Below are positions 36,106 to 49,336 of a stretch of DNA of 64,000 bases, in pieces. The position numbers and the translations under genes are program-made. This DNA comes from Sitta carolinensis. Taxonomy: Eukaryota > Chordata > Aves > Passeriformes > Sittidae. The notes under the pieces are model-generated. The model was not told the DNA's origin. It saw only the letters and a program-made list of their open reading frames with translations, and ran no database searches. Every line of letters starts with the position of its first letter. Position 1 is the first letter of the stretch. The stretch lies in NCBI GenBank assembly GCA_032173965.1, contig CM063283.1:85394243-85458242 (forward strand), given 5' to 3'.

Positions 36106-36149
36106 CAAAATTGAGCTGCTTTTCAGTTCTGAGGAGCAGCTCAATTTTG
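36106..36149. repeat. Near-perfect 44-nt hairpin
   Basis: Arms 36106-36120 and 36135-36149 are exact reverse complements (15 bp). Pairing can continue inwards with two T-G wobbles and four Watson-Crick pairs to a tiny loop at 36127-36128, giving 21 possible pairs in 44 nt. Outside, pairing ends at 36105/36150. No flanking duplication or RNA family is recognised. It is short for a miRNA precursor. A local template-switch mutation or small palindromic insertion would explain it. Confidence 0.85.
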
Positions 36150-36520
36150 AGGACTGCATTTTCAAGTAATTTTTTTGAAAACAGGTAAGTAAGCAGAATG
36201 CAAGAAGCAGGTTCTGTCCCAAAAATATTCTGCCATTAAAATGGACTCGAGGAACACCATGCACAGAGAGGAACAAAACATACCACAGGATTGAGTGGGC
36301 TGCGGACTGGCTTGGATTTGTCAGCTTTTCTAGAATTTACTTTTAATAAATAAAAATCTCAGTGGATGCTGCAGGCTAGAGGAATTCCATGGAGTTCTTG
36401 AATAAGGAAAGAAGTGTGACCTTCAGGGTAATTTCATCAGATCTCCATTGTTCACAGTGACAGGTAGAAGGGCAGGAGACATGGTGTCCTCACTGGAGTA
36501 GAGAATTCAGCTCACCAGGG
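36150..36520. other. Unique sequence, nothing recognised
   Basis: Includes a CAG/GTAAGTAAG donor-like word at 36182-36190 without an identifiable exon. Confidence 0.45.
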
Positions 36521-36928
36521 ATGAGTGAAGAAGAGGACAGGAACAAGCTTCTCAGTGGCTTTGAAGGGGAAAAGAAGAAATGTAACTTTGATCTGGTAGA
36601 TAAGAAATGGGCTGAGGTTGCCAGTGGTCTTTGTGAGGGGGTTTGCAAGAGCAGAATGAAAATGCCTTGCCATGAACCAGGAGATAAGACACACCAAGCC
36701 AAGAAACTGGCAGGGCTAGATGTGCTCTGTGAGAGCAGGACCCTCATAAAGCATGAATCAGAGAAGCAGTACCCTGGCTTGCTCTCAGGTGCACAGGATG
36801 AGAAGAAGGGAAGAGTCAGATTGGTGCTGCAATATGTCCAGCTGAAGCACATCAGAAACCTAATTTTTTTCCTGGCTCATTTCCACTTACTGCCTGATTG
36901 CCCAGGTTTTTTCAAAGTGGTTACATGA
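36521..36928 (+). other. Unexplained 135-codon open frame
   Basis: ATG 36521 to TGA 36928. The product would be charged and lysine/glutamate-rich over residues 1-100, with a hydrophobic stretch near 112-130. An AATAAA lies at 36932-36937, just after the stop. The opposite strand is also open over 36490-36852, and no protein family is recognised. The ATG context (CCAGGGATGA) is unremarkable. It may be a chance frame or the remnant of a decayed element. Confidence 0.2.
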
Positions 36929-37125
36929 TTTAATAAAAAGCGTAGTTTTGCCTCAGAGCCATTAGCTTACTGAGTCTCTAGTATCGCCACCCCTGTTGAG
37001 CGACAGGTCATTCATTGGGAAAACCCATTTTCTCCCACACATGACAGCACATATGGAGAAGCTGGCCCTTTGTAATACGACACTGATAAAAGCAGAGGTA
37101 TTTCTAACTTTGGCTGCAACCCAGT
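36929..37125. other. Unique sequence, nothing recognised
   Basis: Short stretch with a few CpGs near 36985-37005; no feature called. Confidence 0.45.
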
Positions 37126-37390
37126 CCTACAGTCATGCTCCCATGTTCGTGCATTTCATTAAAGGTGATGCATGAAATCACTTAGTGTATTTGACTCCTT
37201 TAAATACCTCGACAGAGAGTTAAGTAAATCATAAGTTGCTTTTCTGTATAAGCAAGAGCCATATCTGAATATACACAGTCATGTGGCATTGAATTCATAT
37301 GTATGCAATTAAGAATGATTGTTTTTACAAATTTAATTACATGACTCTTGTACTAAATATTTTGCATGGAAGACAGGCAAGAGAATAAAC
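37126..37390. promoter_or_regulatory. Candidate conserved non-coding element
   Basis: AT-rich complex sequence with CATTTCATTAAAGGTGATGC, ATTTAATTACATGACTC and repeated homeodomain-type TAAT cores. No repeat hallmark or open frame. The call rests on texture alone. Confidence 0.28.
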
Positions 37391-40106
37391 AAAATGGTAT
37401 CAAATAGCCCACTGCCTGAAGGCTGTAAAAAACAATCTATACAAAGACTTTAAAAAATACAGGCAGTATTTTTGATAAAATTATGTGCCAGTTCAAGGGC
37501 CACTTTTCTTCTTCAGTGCACACACTCAAGTCTTCTGGAATTCATGACCACTCAAAGCCTTTAATAAAACTGGAGCACATTAGTCAGAATAACCTAATCG
37601 CTATGTCTTTGAAGATAAACTCTGCTTTTCTTTCTCATTCCCACATACACAGAAAATGCAGAGACACTAGAAGTGTCATCATCATGTAACACACTTGCTA
37701 TTAAATCTATTCTCAATACAAGACTGACCTGAGGTATGTTTTAGAAATCTTTCTCTTTGTCTGCTCTAATCCATCAGAATCCTTTCAGGTAAATGTACCA
37801 CATTTATACATCAAAACTGTATTTTTTAAGTAAGGCTGTCACTTTTAAGGCATGCATCTTTTCAGGAAAATGTCAGGGATGTTATACTTGGGTGTCCTTC
37901 TGCCCAAGAGGCCAACAGAGCCTGAACAATGAAGCAAACAAGACAGCTAATCAATAGCAGTCACAGCACTATTTTTTTATCCTCCAACATCTTCATTTTC
38001 GAGTTGGTACACATCATTACAATAGGAAAACAGGACAGTCAATCTCCATTAAATTCAAGCACTGCATGAAAGAATTAATTTGGCTGCCTAAAAAATGATG
38101 ATACAACTGCATGCCCTTAAACCTTTTAAATTTGTACTAAATTTACAGAAAATACTTGGATAGGCAGATTGGCTAGATATGAAGGCAGGAGGATATTGAC
38201 TTGTTTTTTCCCATTGGCACCATGTATTTCTTACAGTGATGATTTCTCTGAGCACTGGAATATATCCTGTAAATTTTTTTAAGGCTTTGGTATAAAGCAA
38301 TTTCACAAGTACCTGTGTAACTAATCAGATTGAAGGTTCATGATGCCAATTTCTCAGAAGTATGTCAGTGGCACTGAGTCTTGTTGCTAGCTCTAAAAAA
38401 TATCCTTTAGATTTGGGATTTTCAAGAAGCCCAGGGATTTAGTTGTCCATAAGCCATTCATATACAAGTGATGAGGTCAAAACTCCCTTTGGCTATTTTG
38501 ACAAATCCATTTCAAGTAACTACCCATTTTCACATTTAATTTGAGTTCAAAGCAGTCAAAGTCATGATTCTCCCCCTCCTCCACACTGACTGCTTTCAGT
38601 ATCTGGCACTGAACACTGACCTTATGTCATTTGCACCTGTATGCATATATGCATATGAATACACACGCAAACACACAGAGGCAAAACCACTGAAATGGGC
38701 TGGCATATGGCAGGAACCCTTGCTGGTGCTCCAAACATATGCTGGCACTTGCCAAAGAGGGAGCAGGGTAGAAACGAAATGCATGCAGAGACTTCCAAGT
38801 CTCCCTCCCCATACATCTGTTAACATCCTTTTACTTCCTATATTTAACAGAGAATTGCATACACAACAACTTGGTCTGGTACAACCTTTCAGCACCTGAC
38901 ACACTAAACTCTAAGGGGACCATTCTTCACTCAGCCAGCTTCAAAACCATTTTGTATCCTGGGCTATTTCGTAGCAAAAACAAGTAGTCTTACAGTTACT
39001 AATCATCATGCTGGGTCAGACATTGTGATTTTTAGCTGAAAGTGGAGAAATTAATTCATTTATAAATAGTAGCATGTTTGAAAATCTCAGCCAATTTTGA
39101 ATCATTGGTAAATAGATTTTTCTTTTGTTTTGTGGAATTAAGCAATCAATACTCAGTCTACACGCATGAACTTTGTGAAACAAGACTTAAGAGAAACTGT
39201 GAGAAATGTTCCTGTCAGAAAATTTACTCTAGATCTGCAATCTATGCAATAATTTCTGGGGATACTTTATTTAAAATTTTCAAATTATACTTGATTCTCA
39301 CATTGATTCTCTGTACAGATTTATAACTATGACATTAGAGATATAAGACAAGCAAATAAGACTGAACTTAACAGTTCTTTGGAAGAGCAGCACAGCAGGA
39401 AAGGCCTTGGAGAAAGAGTATTGCAACATTTGGAGAGAAAATCTCCAACACGTAACAGCCATTCTGAACATTTTTCAGTCTATTTTCTCTTTTTTGTCCT
39501 CTGGCAAGTTTTTTCTCAATATTAGATTCAGCATAAAAATACTTGTAGGCTGCCCTCATGTACTCTCTTGTTTATAGCTCCAGGATGTTACAATCACTGT
39601 CCTGATGTTTTTGAAACTTCTGGAAAATTATGTTTTCCCAGATCTTTCTTCAGTAAGTCAGTTCTCTATTAGCTTTACAGATTGATATAGGCTGGTGGTT
39701 TTGTTAGGGGTTTTTTGTTTGTTTCAATATTATACATCCCTGACTATGCAAAGAAATGAAGGTCATGATTAACCTGTTGTCTACATGAAGTTTATGCAAT
39801 GACTGAGTTTAAAACCACACAGGTATTTGTTTTCATCTGGATCAAAACTTTTTTTAAAACTTTTCTGGTTTACATACAAATTCTGAAAACGTACTTTAAT
39901 TACGCTGACTTTCGAAGGGAAGTGATTTTCTGGTTTACACAGATGGAATGAAGCTATGGAATTCTCTTTCTGTGAGAAAATGAATCTTTTGGCAGGTCTA
40001 AAGGAGAAGGAAATGTTCAGAGAGATAGTTCTCTCTGGATGATTTAATGATTATCAAGGGATGTAGCTAGAAAGGAATGAAAAAATCCATAGAAAATATT
40101 GGGTTG
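37391..40106. other. Unique sequence, no gene seen
   Basis: Open frames at 38564-38904 exist on both strands (111 plus, 102 minus) with no recognised product. A short CTGGGTCAGAC word near 39012 recalls old CR1 3' sequence but is too short to call. Confidence 0.45.
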
Positions 40107-40124
40107 TTTTTTTTTTTTTTTTTT
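40107..40124. repeat. T18 homopolymer
   Basis: Uninterrupted thymine run. Confidence 0.95.
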
Positions 40125-42444
40125 AGTATTAGATGGGGTTTTTTTGAACACTTCAGTACCAGTAAACACTGAAAAGCCCTTGGAGGGAATTTTATTCACA
40201 GAAGACTTCTGCTTTACTGGGTCTCACCATGGTACCCACCAACCAATGGCTGGAGTTTGTGCTGGGTTTCTATGCCTTTGGGCCTACATCCCAAATATGT
40301 ACAGGACCACTGAGCCTTTTCATTTTTGCTCTTAATAGGAGTGCTGGAGAGAACTACACTTCCATCAAGGAACCATAAACAGATGCCATTAGCTCTCGCT
40401 AGTGGCAGATTGTGTTTCTGAGGGATGCCCATGGAAAGCAGGACAGACTTGTTTGAGGCAAGGACTGAACAGAGTGATGGCTGGAGGAGTGACAAACCAA
40501 GTTAAAGCATTCGCTATCAGTTATTTTTCTGGTCAATTCTGGTGAAAAATGTTCAAGATTTAGATTTAGATTTGACATCAAGTACATCAGGGCAGTTCAG
40601 AAATGAGCACATTTACCCCAACAAGAAAAGGAACTGGCAGGACATAGTACCTTTTCATACTTCAAACCATGGCTTGCTTTTCTGACAGTTTCTACAAATT
40701 TTTTTCAGGTCTCAAATATTCTGCTACTGGAAAGGTCATTCTTCCAAGATAACTTCCCTAAGGAGCTTTGCTCTTTTATATAAACATGCAGACGCAGGCA
40801 CCCCTCTACACGCATTTCAAATTTACATTCAATTTTTTCTGCCCAGGCGAGCAACATGGGCGATATTCAGCATTTGGGTGGGACACAAAACAGTGGGAAA
40901 GCTGATTTATACCCTGATTTTTCCACTTATCCCCTACATTCCACTTATCCTCCTTATGCTCCAAGGGGACAGCAGAGTCACATGGAATCTTCCAAGCAAT
41001 GTAGTGTCTCTGAGTCCAACTTAGACAAATCTTGGGACAACTATGCCACAACTCAGAGCATGTAAGCATGGTATGGCAGGGCTGCTATAGACCCCTGATG
41101 GCCTCCTCCTGTCCCCTTGTGTCCTCCTAGGATGAACCTGCACTTCTTGGTGACTGCTAAATTTAGGCTTTCCCAACCAGATCTGCCCCAACTGATTTAG
41201 TTAAACCTGTTTAGTTCTTCTCAGTGCAGCACAATTGAGAATATGTGTTGTTCTTTGCTATACTGTCCAAACACCGTTTCACTGAGATTCCCCAGAGACT
41301 GGAAACTCCACATTGCCCTCAGGAACTCCCTTGAAGCTTACCTTTTTCATCCAGTTTTTTTATATTTTAAAAGCTTCCAGGGTAAGGGAGAGAGAATTTT
41401 CTTCCATACATGTGCATAAATCCTGATAATGCTTACAGGAATTAGATCTGTTTATTGGATGAAATATGTAACCTGTTGTGTACTATTTTATTTTCTTTCC
41501 GGTCACTCATCTCTTTCACCCTTGTATCAAAATAATTGGTAGCAATGCCTGCCTCAGAAACATCTTTGCTGTCACACAAAGTGGATGTCAACAGTATCAG
41601 TGTAAAAAAAATTACATGTTATGCTCTTTCAAATGCAGAGATGGCATGAAAAAGAACACACAGTGATGTGCTATGCATCATTTAAAACCAGATACACAAT
41701 TCTGCAAAGATTGTTGTCACTGACAGTGTTAGATGTGTGGGTTTTTCCCCTTTTGCTTTTTACAGCATTTAAACTTAAAGCTTTTTGGTTTTGCTTTGCA
41801 GGTTTTGGGGTTTTTTTGAAACAAAGGTCACTTACTTAGCAACAGATAAATAAAAATTCAAGCATCCCCAGAAAAATCAATAAAGGTACTAAAAATTTAA
41901 GTTGACAATAAATTTTTGTTCCCGCTTCACATAGCTCAGGAATGTCAGTATTTACTGGAACCACTGTAATATCAGATATTTCAGAACAGTATTGATTTTG
42001 CCACTGAAGTGTGACTAAAGGGATAAATAAACTGCTCTTGGGGTCAATCGATTCATTTATCTTTGCTGTTATTTTATAAGAAGTCAAAGCAGAATAAACT
42101 TTGATAAATAAATGTTATCATGAAGAAATACTATCCATATGAAGATTTTGAGAACAATGGGAACATACTTAAGACTGCCAGCATTGAGCTGAAAAATCAG
42201 GATTACATTTATGCTGTTTTGATTATTAACAAGAAGGACAAAACGCGACTTTCCACCAGTGATGCACAATGCCTCATTTGTGATTCTGAATGAGGCTTGG
42301 TGAACTAGGATGAGCGTTACCATATATAAAGTAGAATATACCACAAGATAGGAAATATATGATAGGAAAAGAAAAGGGAGAAGAGCTTCTATTTTTGTAT
42401 TTGCAATAAATCTGAATCACAGTTGCACCGATGCATTCTGCTTT
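40125..42444. other. Unique sequence, no gene seen
   Basis: T-rich strings at 41740-41820 alternate with short G runs. No repeat family or credible coding frame is recognised. Confidence 0.5.
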
Positions 42445-42466
42445 AAAAAAAAAAAAAAAAAAAAAA
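42445..42466. repeat. A22 homopolymer
   Basis: Uninterrupted adenine run after CTGCTTT. Confidence 0.95.
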
Positions 42467-43190
42467 GACATGATAACAGCTGATATAGTCAAGTTGATAA
42501 GTAGTGAGAATGCTCTGAAGTGACTTTATGCAGCTTTAATTGCAAGCAAGATAATACCTACGTCAAGAAGTCACAAGGATATTATAAAAAATTACAGTGC
42601 AAAAGTCATGCAGGCCCCACTACATTGTGATTATGATGTGACTTTAAGTTGGTAAGAGACTATTAGGACAAATATGAGGTTTGTGTAAGACATAAGGAAC
42701 TGCTGTCTTTGTGAAAAACTATGAGTCTACTTTTGCAAAGCTATATATGCAAAAAAAAAAAGAAAAGAAATGCAATGGTGCTGAGATAAAATGACAGAAC
42801 AGGTGTGTAGCACGTTTTATATGACACCATTTTATACGATACCTAGGTAATAGGTGGATGCTATCCATCTAAATTCAAGTTTTTAGAAACTGGATGCCTC
42901 TGGTCATGGCTAGTCACTCTGCTCTGCTCACAGTCCATGCAAAGAATCAGACACTTTCTGCAAGAGGTTCCTCAAGGTCTTTGCCTAAGAAAGACCAGAT
43001 GAGTTACCTTTTGCAGGCACCTGTTTTGATCTTTGGAGTCCAAAGTAGTCTTGGACATGCAAATTTTAAACATTTCAAGTGAAGGGAAATGAATCCTACA
43101 CAGCGTATCAGTGATAAGAAAGACAAAGTAAAAGAGCAGAAGGTAGTTGCTCAACAAATGAAGTTGCCTTTTCCTGTAGTCATCCAAATA
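42467..43190. other. Unique sequence, nothing recognised
   Basis: Mixed AT-rich sequence without repeat or coding hallmarks. Confidence 0.5.
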
Positions 43191-43410
43191 AAAAAACCCT
43201 AAAAGTCCCCCAAACCAAACCCAAAAAAAAAAAAAAAAAAAAAAAAAGGAAAAAAAAAAAAAAAGAAAAAAGAAAACCCAAAGCAAAACAAAGACAAACA
43301 AAAGCACCCAAACAAATAAACAAAGACCAAAAGACAAACGAAAAAACCCAACAAAACACCTCAACAAAACCCCACCAGAAGTCCCCAGAAAACACACACC
43401 AAACAAAACA
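43191..43410. repeat. Long A/C-rich, T-poor tract with A25
   Basis: Starts with AAAAAACCCT, then A25 at 43223-43247 and A-rich strings to about 43275, then CAAAA/CCAAA/ACAAAC units to 43407. About 108 bp (43210-43317) contain no T on this strand. The minus-strand open frames of 144 and 71 codons here are phenylalanine-rich artefacts. Confidence 0.9.
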
Positions 43411-46189
43411 GGGACATACTGATGGTTTTAAAGTTTTAGTAGTTTTAAATGGTTGCCTGAGATTAAATGAAGTGACGACACTGGAACAATTCTCTCCATG
43501 TCTTTTTTTTTGTTTGTTTTTAAATCCAGATTTATGACTCCTCAGTGGGCTTATAAGAAACCCATGGAAGAGCAGCTGAAGAGACTACCACCTTTTTGGC
43601 AGTCAGAAAGCACAGGGTTGCTCAGAACAGCAAAGGGCTTGATTTCACTTCAGGCAGCATGCCAATTCTGTAAAACTCAGAAGGCAGTGCCCCGCTCTCC
43701 CTTGAAGAGCAAGCATGATGAGGACTCCTTATCTAAGGTACTGCAGCTACAGGGGAGACACTGGGAGACAGGGAGACAGAGAAACAAGGAAAGGGAACTT
43801 TATGAAAACTTAACCGTGAATGGCTGCAGAAGTCTGTAAGTGGCAGGGGTACTTTCTTATGAAAGAAAGAGGTTAGACACAGAGGCTTTTCAAAGTCTGA
43901 AGGACTACAAAAGCACAGCTAGCCAAATAAAAGAAAAAAGCTTTGTGTTAGGTGGTTAATGCAAGGAAACTGAAGGGCATGAAGAAAAGGGAGCTAACAA
44001 AAGCTGACAGAACTTAAAAAACAAGCAGGTTTTCTTTTGGTTCAGGCATGTAAACTTCTATTGAAAGAAATACACTGACAAAGTCCAGGGCCATGTTTTT
44101 TAATCTACATGAAAAAAAAATTGATTTGATATCTCAACTGATACTTGAGAAGTACCACCCTACCTCAGTCTTGCAAGATAGCCCCTATGGACTTCTTGAG
44201 TTCTTCCAGTCCTTCTGCTTAATGTCAGAGTTAGGCAGCCCTTGCACATCCTACAGTCTTGCAGAGGTGTGCCATGGGCAGGTCAGGGCAATGAGAGCTG
44301 ACATCCAGGTTCCCTCTGATGACATCGGGGCTACACACCCCTACACAGCTCCTTAGATGACCACCTAGAGCCATGGGACATATACCATTCATCTCAGACA
44401 CCTAACAGAAAATCCTGGGAGCTGTTCACCAGATAACTCCAGTTTATTTCTGTCTTTGGTAAGAGGGGCTACAAATCCTAACTCTCTATGTAGGCTTTAA
44501 CACTGACAGAGCCTTAATGAAAGCCAATGAAAGCAGCTACTGCTTTTGGCTATCAGGTGGCAAACTTCACCAGAGCACAGGTGACCCTCCCTCACCAAGC
44601 AGAGATGGTTACCAGACAACAAATGAATCCAGCCTGAGAATTCGGGAGGGGAAGATGATGCTATACATTTCAATGATGAGGATTTGCCAACTTTAGGGTT
44701 ATCCCAGGCACTCATCCAGACCCTTCTTGGTGAAACATGCTTCAAGAAAATTGTTCACATGTCTGAATCTGGCCAGGTGCATATGACTTCAACTTGTTGA
44801 ATGAACCAGAGCTGGGCACTAAAGAAAACCAACTACAGACAATCTTTATGTATTCATCCTGTTTGCAGATTAACAAAAAGCAGTTTAATGATGGTTGGAA
44901 AGACCTACCAGTACTTTATTTCATTCACACTCCTAAGAAAGAAAAGGAGATAAATATTGTGCACAGCATATGTGTGTTTTACTTTCTGTCCTGCCAGTAA
45001 CAGCTGCCAAGTGGTGATTTATTTGCTCCAGAAAACCATTAATTTTCCAACAGTAACCAGAAACAAACAGTAGAGATAAAACATTTCTCATGTTCCAGAA
45101 ACAATATTCATGTATGATATACAAATATTTTTCAGATACCAGAGTATATATTCAGTACAAATGTATTTTAGTATAAATTTATTTCGTTCCTCTTTTTTTT
45201 TTTTACTTCCCACTGGTTTGTATATGACACAGAATATATCTCCTCTGGCCTGGTATGCTGTTTTGGCTCATGAACTGGACAGCAATAAAACTTTTCTCCT
45301 TCTGTAATGCTGTCCTGTGAAGATCTTACATATGTTTGGGGAAGACAGCAAATCAACCACACCTCTGAAAGGAAAAATCAGTCCCACAGCCACTATATGT
45401 GATATTACTTCACTGCTGTGCTTTGATTTAAACCTGGCTTAACACCAACAGATTGTCAAATCGTTGTTGTTGCAAAGCTTTGAAGAAGCAGAATGTTTCT
45501 GAGCCAAAACACATAGGATGGGGAAGGTGACTGACTCAGAGGAGAGATTCTGCTAGCAAGGGGATAAAAGGGCTCTGCTGGGAAGAGGTCTGCAGGTGTG
45601 CCCTGGGACAGTGGCTGAGAGAGGGTGGTGTGAGGCAAGCGTGCAGGCAGGTTCCAGGGAGATTGCCCTCTCCCAGCAATGGGAGGTAAACCTTCCTCCT
45701 CAGTGAGGCTGATAGCATGTCTTTGCTCACTCCCACAGAAGAAGGAGCACGGGCAGTGAAGCTGCCTTGCCTGGCTTGTTTTGACATGTGCTATATCCAT
45801 CAGTTATTTTTAAATCATGCCGTTTGACAAATCTGCTGAATTCATTCACAATTTCTGATTTGTGAGCTGAGTTTCTCTTTACTTCTAGGAATGTATGCAA
45901 ATGGCAACATAATGCTTTCTGTTTTGTTCTGTATTTAAAAATCTCTACAGGTTGTGACTCCTCTTACCTATCTGTTCCACTTGCCGGCAACTGTTTTTGA
46001 CAGGAAAAAACAAGCTAAATAATTAACTCATCCACTTCCTTACACTTTAAGTGATATATTATTTAAGAGTCCAGACATTAAATTCTCAATCCTGAAAACA
46101 TGCCCTTGGGACCAGTTGCTTTGAAGTCATCTGCAAAGTTTGGCAGTTATATACAAATGCTTGAAGGATCAGATTCTAAAGAAGGTTAC
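43411..46189. other. Unique sequence, no gene seen
   Basis: Plus 43498-43839 (113 codons) and minus 45456-45800 (114 codons) are open but unrecognised. No repeat family identified. Confidence 0.45.
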
Positions 46190-46560
46190 CTTTATTGTAA
46201 TGGTGAGCAATAATCATAATGAATCTGTTTGGTATTTTATCATACATTACAATATAGCACCTGTTCAACTGCCATCAGAAAAGTAATTGTATTTCAGTGT
46301 TTGCATTCTTTTCATTTGATAAATGAGTTTGTTTTATACATTTGCTTTATGCAGTGAAAGAATATTAAAGCAGACCTGTTTAACATCATGTTTGTAAGCG
46401 TAAGGGAATTGTTCTTTGGGAACGCTCCTGCCAGTATTAACGTATTATGAAGAGCTAAATGAACATATGGTTAAGCCAATTTAAATGCACTTCTAATGAA
46501 CAAATGAACACACTTCACTGCATCAGTTAAAAACCAAAAATCCCTGATTCTTCCCTTCTA
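46190..46560. promoter_or_regulatory. Candidate conserved non-coding element
   Basis: Complex AT-rich block with GTAATGGTGAGCAATAATC, TTTGCTTTATGCAGTG and GCCAGTATTAACGTATTATG words. No repeat hallmark, no open frame. Alignment is needed to confirm. Confidence 0.3.
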
Positions 46561-48735
46561 GCATTATCTGCCTGTGTTACCATCATGAACACCATCTATG
46601 TTATCAGCTTGAATTCTTATATCCCAAATAGCAGAAAATCAATTAATTGAGAAGCCTGCTGAATAATATATATTGTTTTACCAAATATTAAAAAGTAGGT
46701 CATTAAGGACCTGGCCCTGCTTACCAGCAGGACAGCAAAAGGCAGAATTTTGCTCTTATATACACAGACTGCAAAAGCCATGGCAATTGTCTGAGCATAT
46801 TTAGCAATGATGAAATCTGTTCTTGGATCCACTCAACTGGCCACCCAGAGGCAGGGCTTATTTTGGCTCTTTCTTTCTTTGATATGTTTGGTGCTGGTTT
46901 TCTTTTAGTTAGCAGCAATGTAAAAGCTTCTTAACTTTTTCATAATACCTCCAGAAACTGAAGAGCTCTTCACTGCTCCTGGCTATTCAGATAAACTCTC
47001 CCCTTCTCATCCAAAGAATCACACTATCAGCACAAATTCAAGATAAAACTTAACTGTTACTGATTTGGTTTCATGTAAAAAACAGCACATTAAGGAAGCA
47101 GCAGATGTTACTCCACTGAATGACATCTTGTGTTAAAACGTGAATATTCACAGCATTATTTCTTCCTGGTCCCAAGCTGATTCCAGGAATCTCCTAAAGG
47201 GTCTTTAAAAATCAATGAAAGTCAGTGCCATGACTTCAAGGATTACTGTGCTTTGCACATGAACATTTGTGCAACAGATACACAAGAAACTCCGGCTGAA
47301 CAAACCACAGTTAAGCATTTCAAGAAGAAAAGCCAAACGCCTCCCTCCTCAAAACCCAAACCAGTCCAAAAGAAGCCCAGCATGTAAGAATCATTCTGAA
47401 ATGCATGCTTCTTCTGGAGATAAAGTGTTTATAAGAGATATAGCAGGAAATTAATCACCAAAACGTGTTTTGTTCAGTAAGGTCCCTTATACCTGCAATC
47501 CTTGCTAAAGGGGAATCATCCTCCCCTTGCAGATGTCACTCGCAGGTGGGAAAGACTCACATTGAAACATCCACACTCACATCCTCTTGACTCACATGGA
47601 TCACCAGAGAGAAACATGCTCTGAGAATGTGTCACTCACCTGGTCTGTTTTAAATGTCTACCTTAAATGAACTGAGACCGATGAGGCCCCTTTTTGTCCT
47701 GTGACAGCAAGGACAAGCAAGTCTAGACAATTAGCTCAGATGTTGGCAGTGAAATCTGATCAGTTGAATGCCATCTTTACAAAACCATGGTGGAAAAGGT
47801 GGAGTGAGTTGGTTCTTTGTGTGGAAAGATTTGGGCAATAACTTCAGAAAGTTAAGAAAAATCAACCCCTAACACCATGTAGGAAAAGCTGGCTTACCAA
47901 TTTTACTGTTAATCCACACCCCAGGAAATCCATATGACATTGCAAGGTACTCATGTATTAAATAAATACTGTGAATAACTGTAGTTTAAAAAAATTTGCT
48001 GCAGGTACACAAGATAATATTAAAATACCAGTTATAAGTATATTTCTTAAGAACTCGATGGAAAAGTAAGTCTACTGGTATCCTTAGTGATTTAGCTTTT
48101 CATGCAGAGGGAAGAGGCTATAAGCAGAAGTTTGCTTTGGCCAACAAATGCAAAATATCTCTATGTCAAAAGGCTCAAAAGATTCCATGAATATCACAGT
48201 CTATCTGTCTTTTCTGAAGCATGTGTGCCCAAACTCTTTGTAAGCTGCAAGCTATCCCCCTCACCAGCCATGCAGGTTCCTGAGCTGACACTGGGTCTTT
48301 ATGTCCCACTTGTAAATCTGCTGCCTTCCAGAGGCATCTGTCTGCAGGTGCCAACCTCCAAACTGACATCCTGTATTGCTGTGGAGCTAATGAATTCTGC
48401 CTCCACTCTACATGTTCTGGTCTGTTTAGAAGATGGGCAGAAAAGACAGGAAATCAACTTTATTGATTAATCTAAGTAATCCAAATAATTTACACAAGTT
48501 GAGTAGAAGCCACTGAAATTATTGCATTTTGCTCAGGAATTTAAGCTGTAAAATCACATCTGGTTCTCCTCTCCATGGGAAGGAAGACTTTCAGTTCATG
48601 AACTATTCATTAACCAGGTCAGCTGAACACCCTTTCCAACTGTGTTCAAGTCAATTTGAGTTAACTGGATAATAACTGTACTTTAACCATGTTTGCTGGC
48701 CCCAGATTTCATTCAGTCTGATATTCAGAGAGTAG
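46561..48735. other. Unique sequence, no gene seen
   Basis: The plus-strand open frame 48102-48470 (122 codons) has no recognised product. 47940-48060 is AT-rich. Nothing else identified. Confidence 0.45.
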
Positions 48736-48776
48736 CAGAATCATTAAAGCTGAAAAAGACCCTTAAGATCATTGAC

Positions 48777-49022
48777 TCAAACCATTAACCTGGAACTGCC
48801 CGGTCCGTCACTAAACCAGTGTCCCTGGGCTCCACACCTACATGTCTTTACCTTCAGGAATGGTGTCCCAACCACTTTCCTGAGCAGTCTGTTCCAAAGC
48901 CTGACATCCCTTCTGGTGAAGAAATTCCTCTTAAGATCACATCTAAACCTTCCCTGCTGCAATTTGAGGCCACTTCCTCTCATTCTGTCACTTGTTATGT
49001 GGGAGATGAGGCCAACCCCCAC
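48777..49022 (-). pseudogene. CR1 pol C-terminal fragment
   Basis: The minus-strand frame contains SDRMRGSGLKLQQGRFRCDL and FFTRRDVRLWNRLLRKVV, which match the conserved C-terminal segment of CR1 pol (usually ..RGNGLKL.QGRFRLD... NFF..RVV..WN.LP..VV). It is in a different frame from the reverse transcriptase piece upstream, consistent with decay. Confidence 0.9.
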
Positions 49023-49336
49023 CTAACATTTTTAACACTGTAGAGAGTAACAAGGCCCATCCTGAGCCTCCTTTTCTCCCAGTTAAACACCCCCCAGCTC
49101 CCTCAACTGCTCCTTGTAAAATTTCTGCTCCAGACCCTTCACCAGCTCCATTGTCCTTCTGTGGACAGGCTGCAGCACCTCCGTGTCCTTCTTGTAGTGA
49201 GGGGCCCAGAACTGGACATAGGATTTGAGGTGTGGCGTCACCAGTGCCCAGTACAGGGGAGAATCCCTGCCCTGCTCCTGCTGGCCACACTATTGCTGGT
49301 ACAGCAGTGGTCACCTGGGCACACTCTGGCTCATGT

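Noticed and set aside
36182..36190. Splice donor CAG/GTAAGTAAG, with similar words at 33531 and 51056
   Set aside because: About this many AGGTAAGT words are expected by chance on two strands of 64 kb; no matching exons identified.
42972..43406. 144-codon minus-strand open frame
   Set aside because: Most of it reads through A25 and CAAAA-type units, giving artificial phenylalanine and leucine runs.
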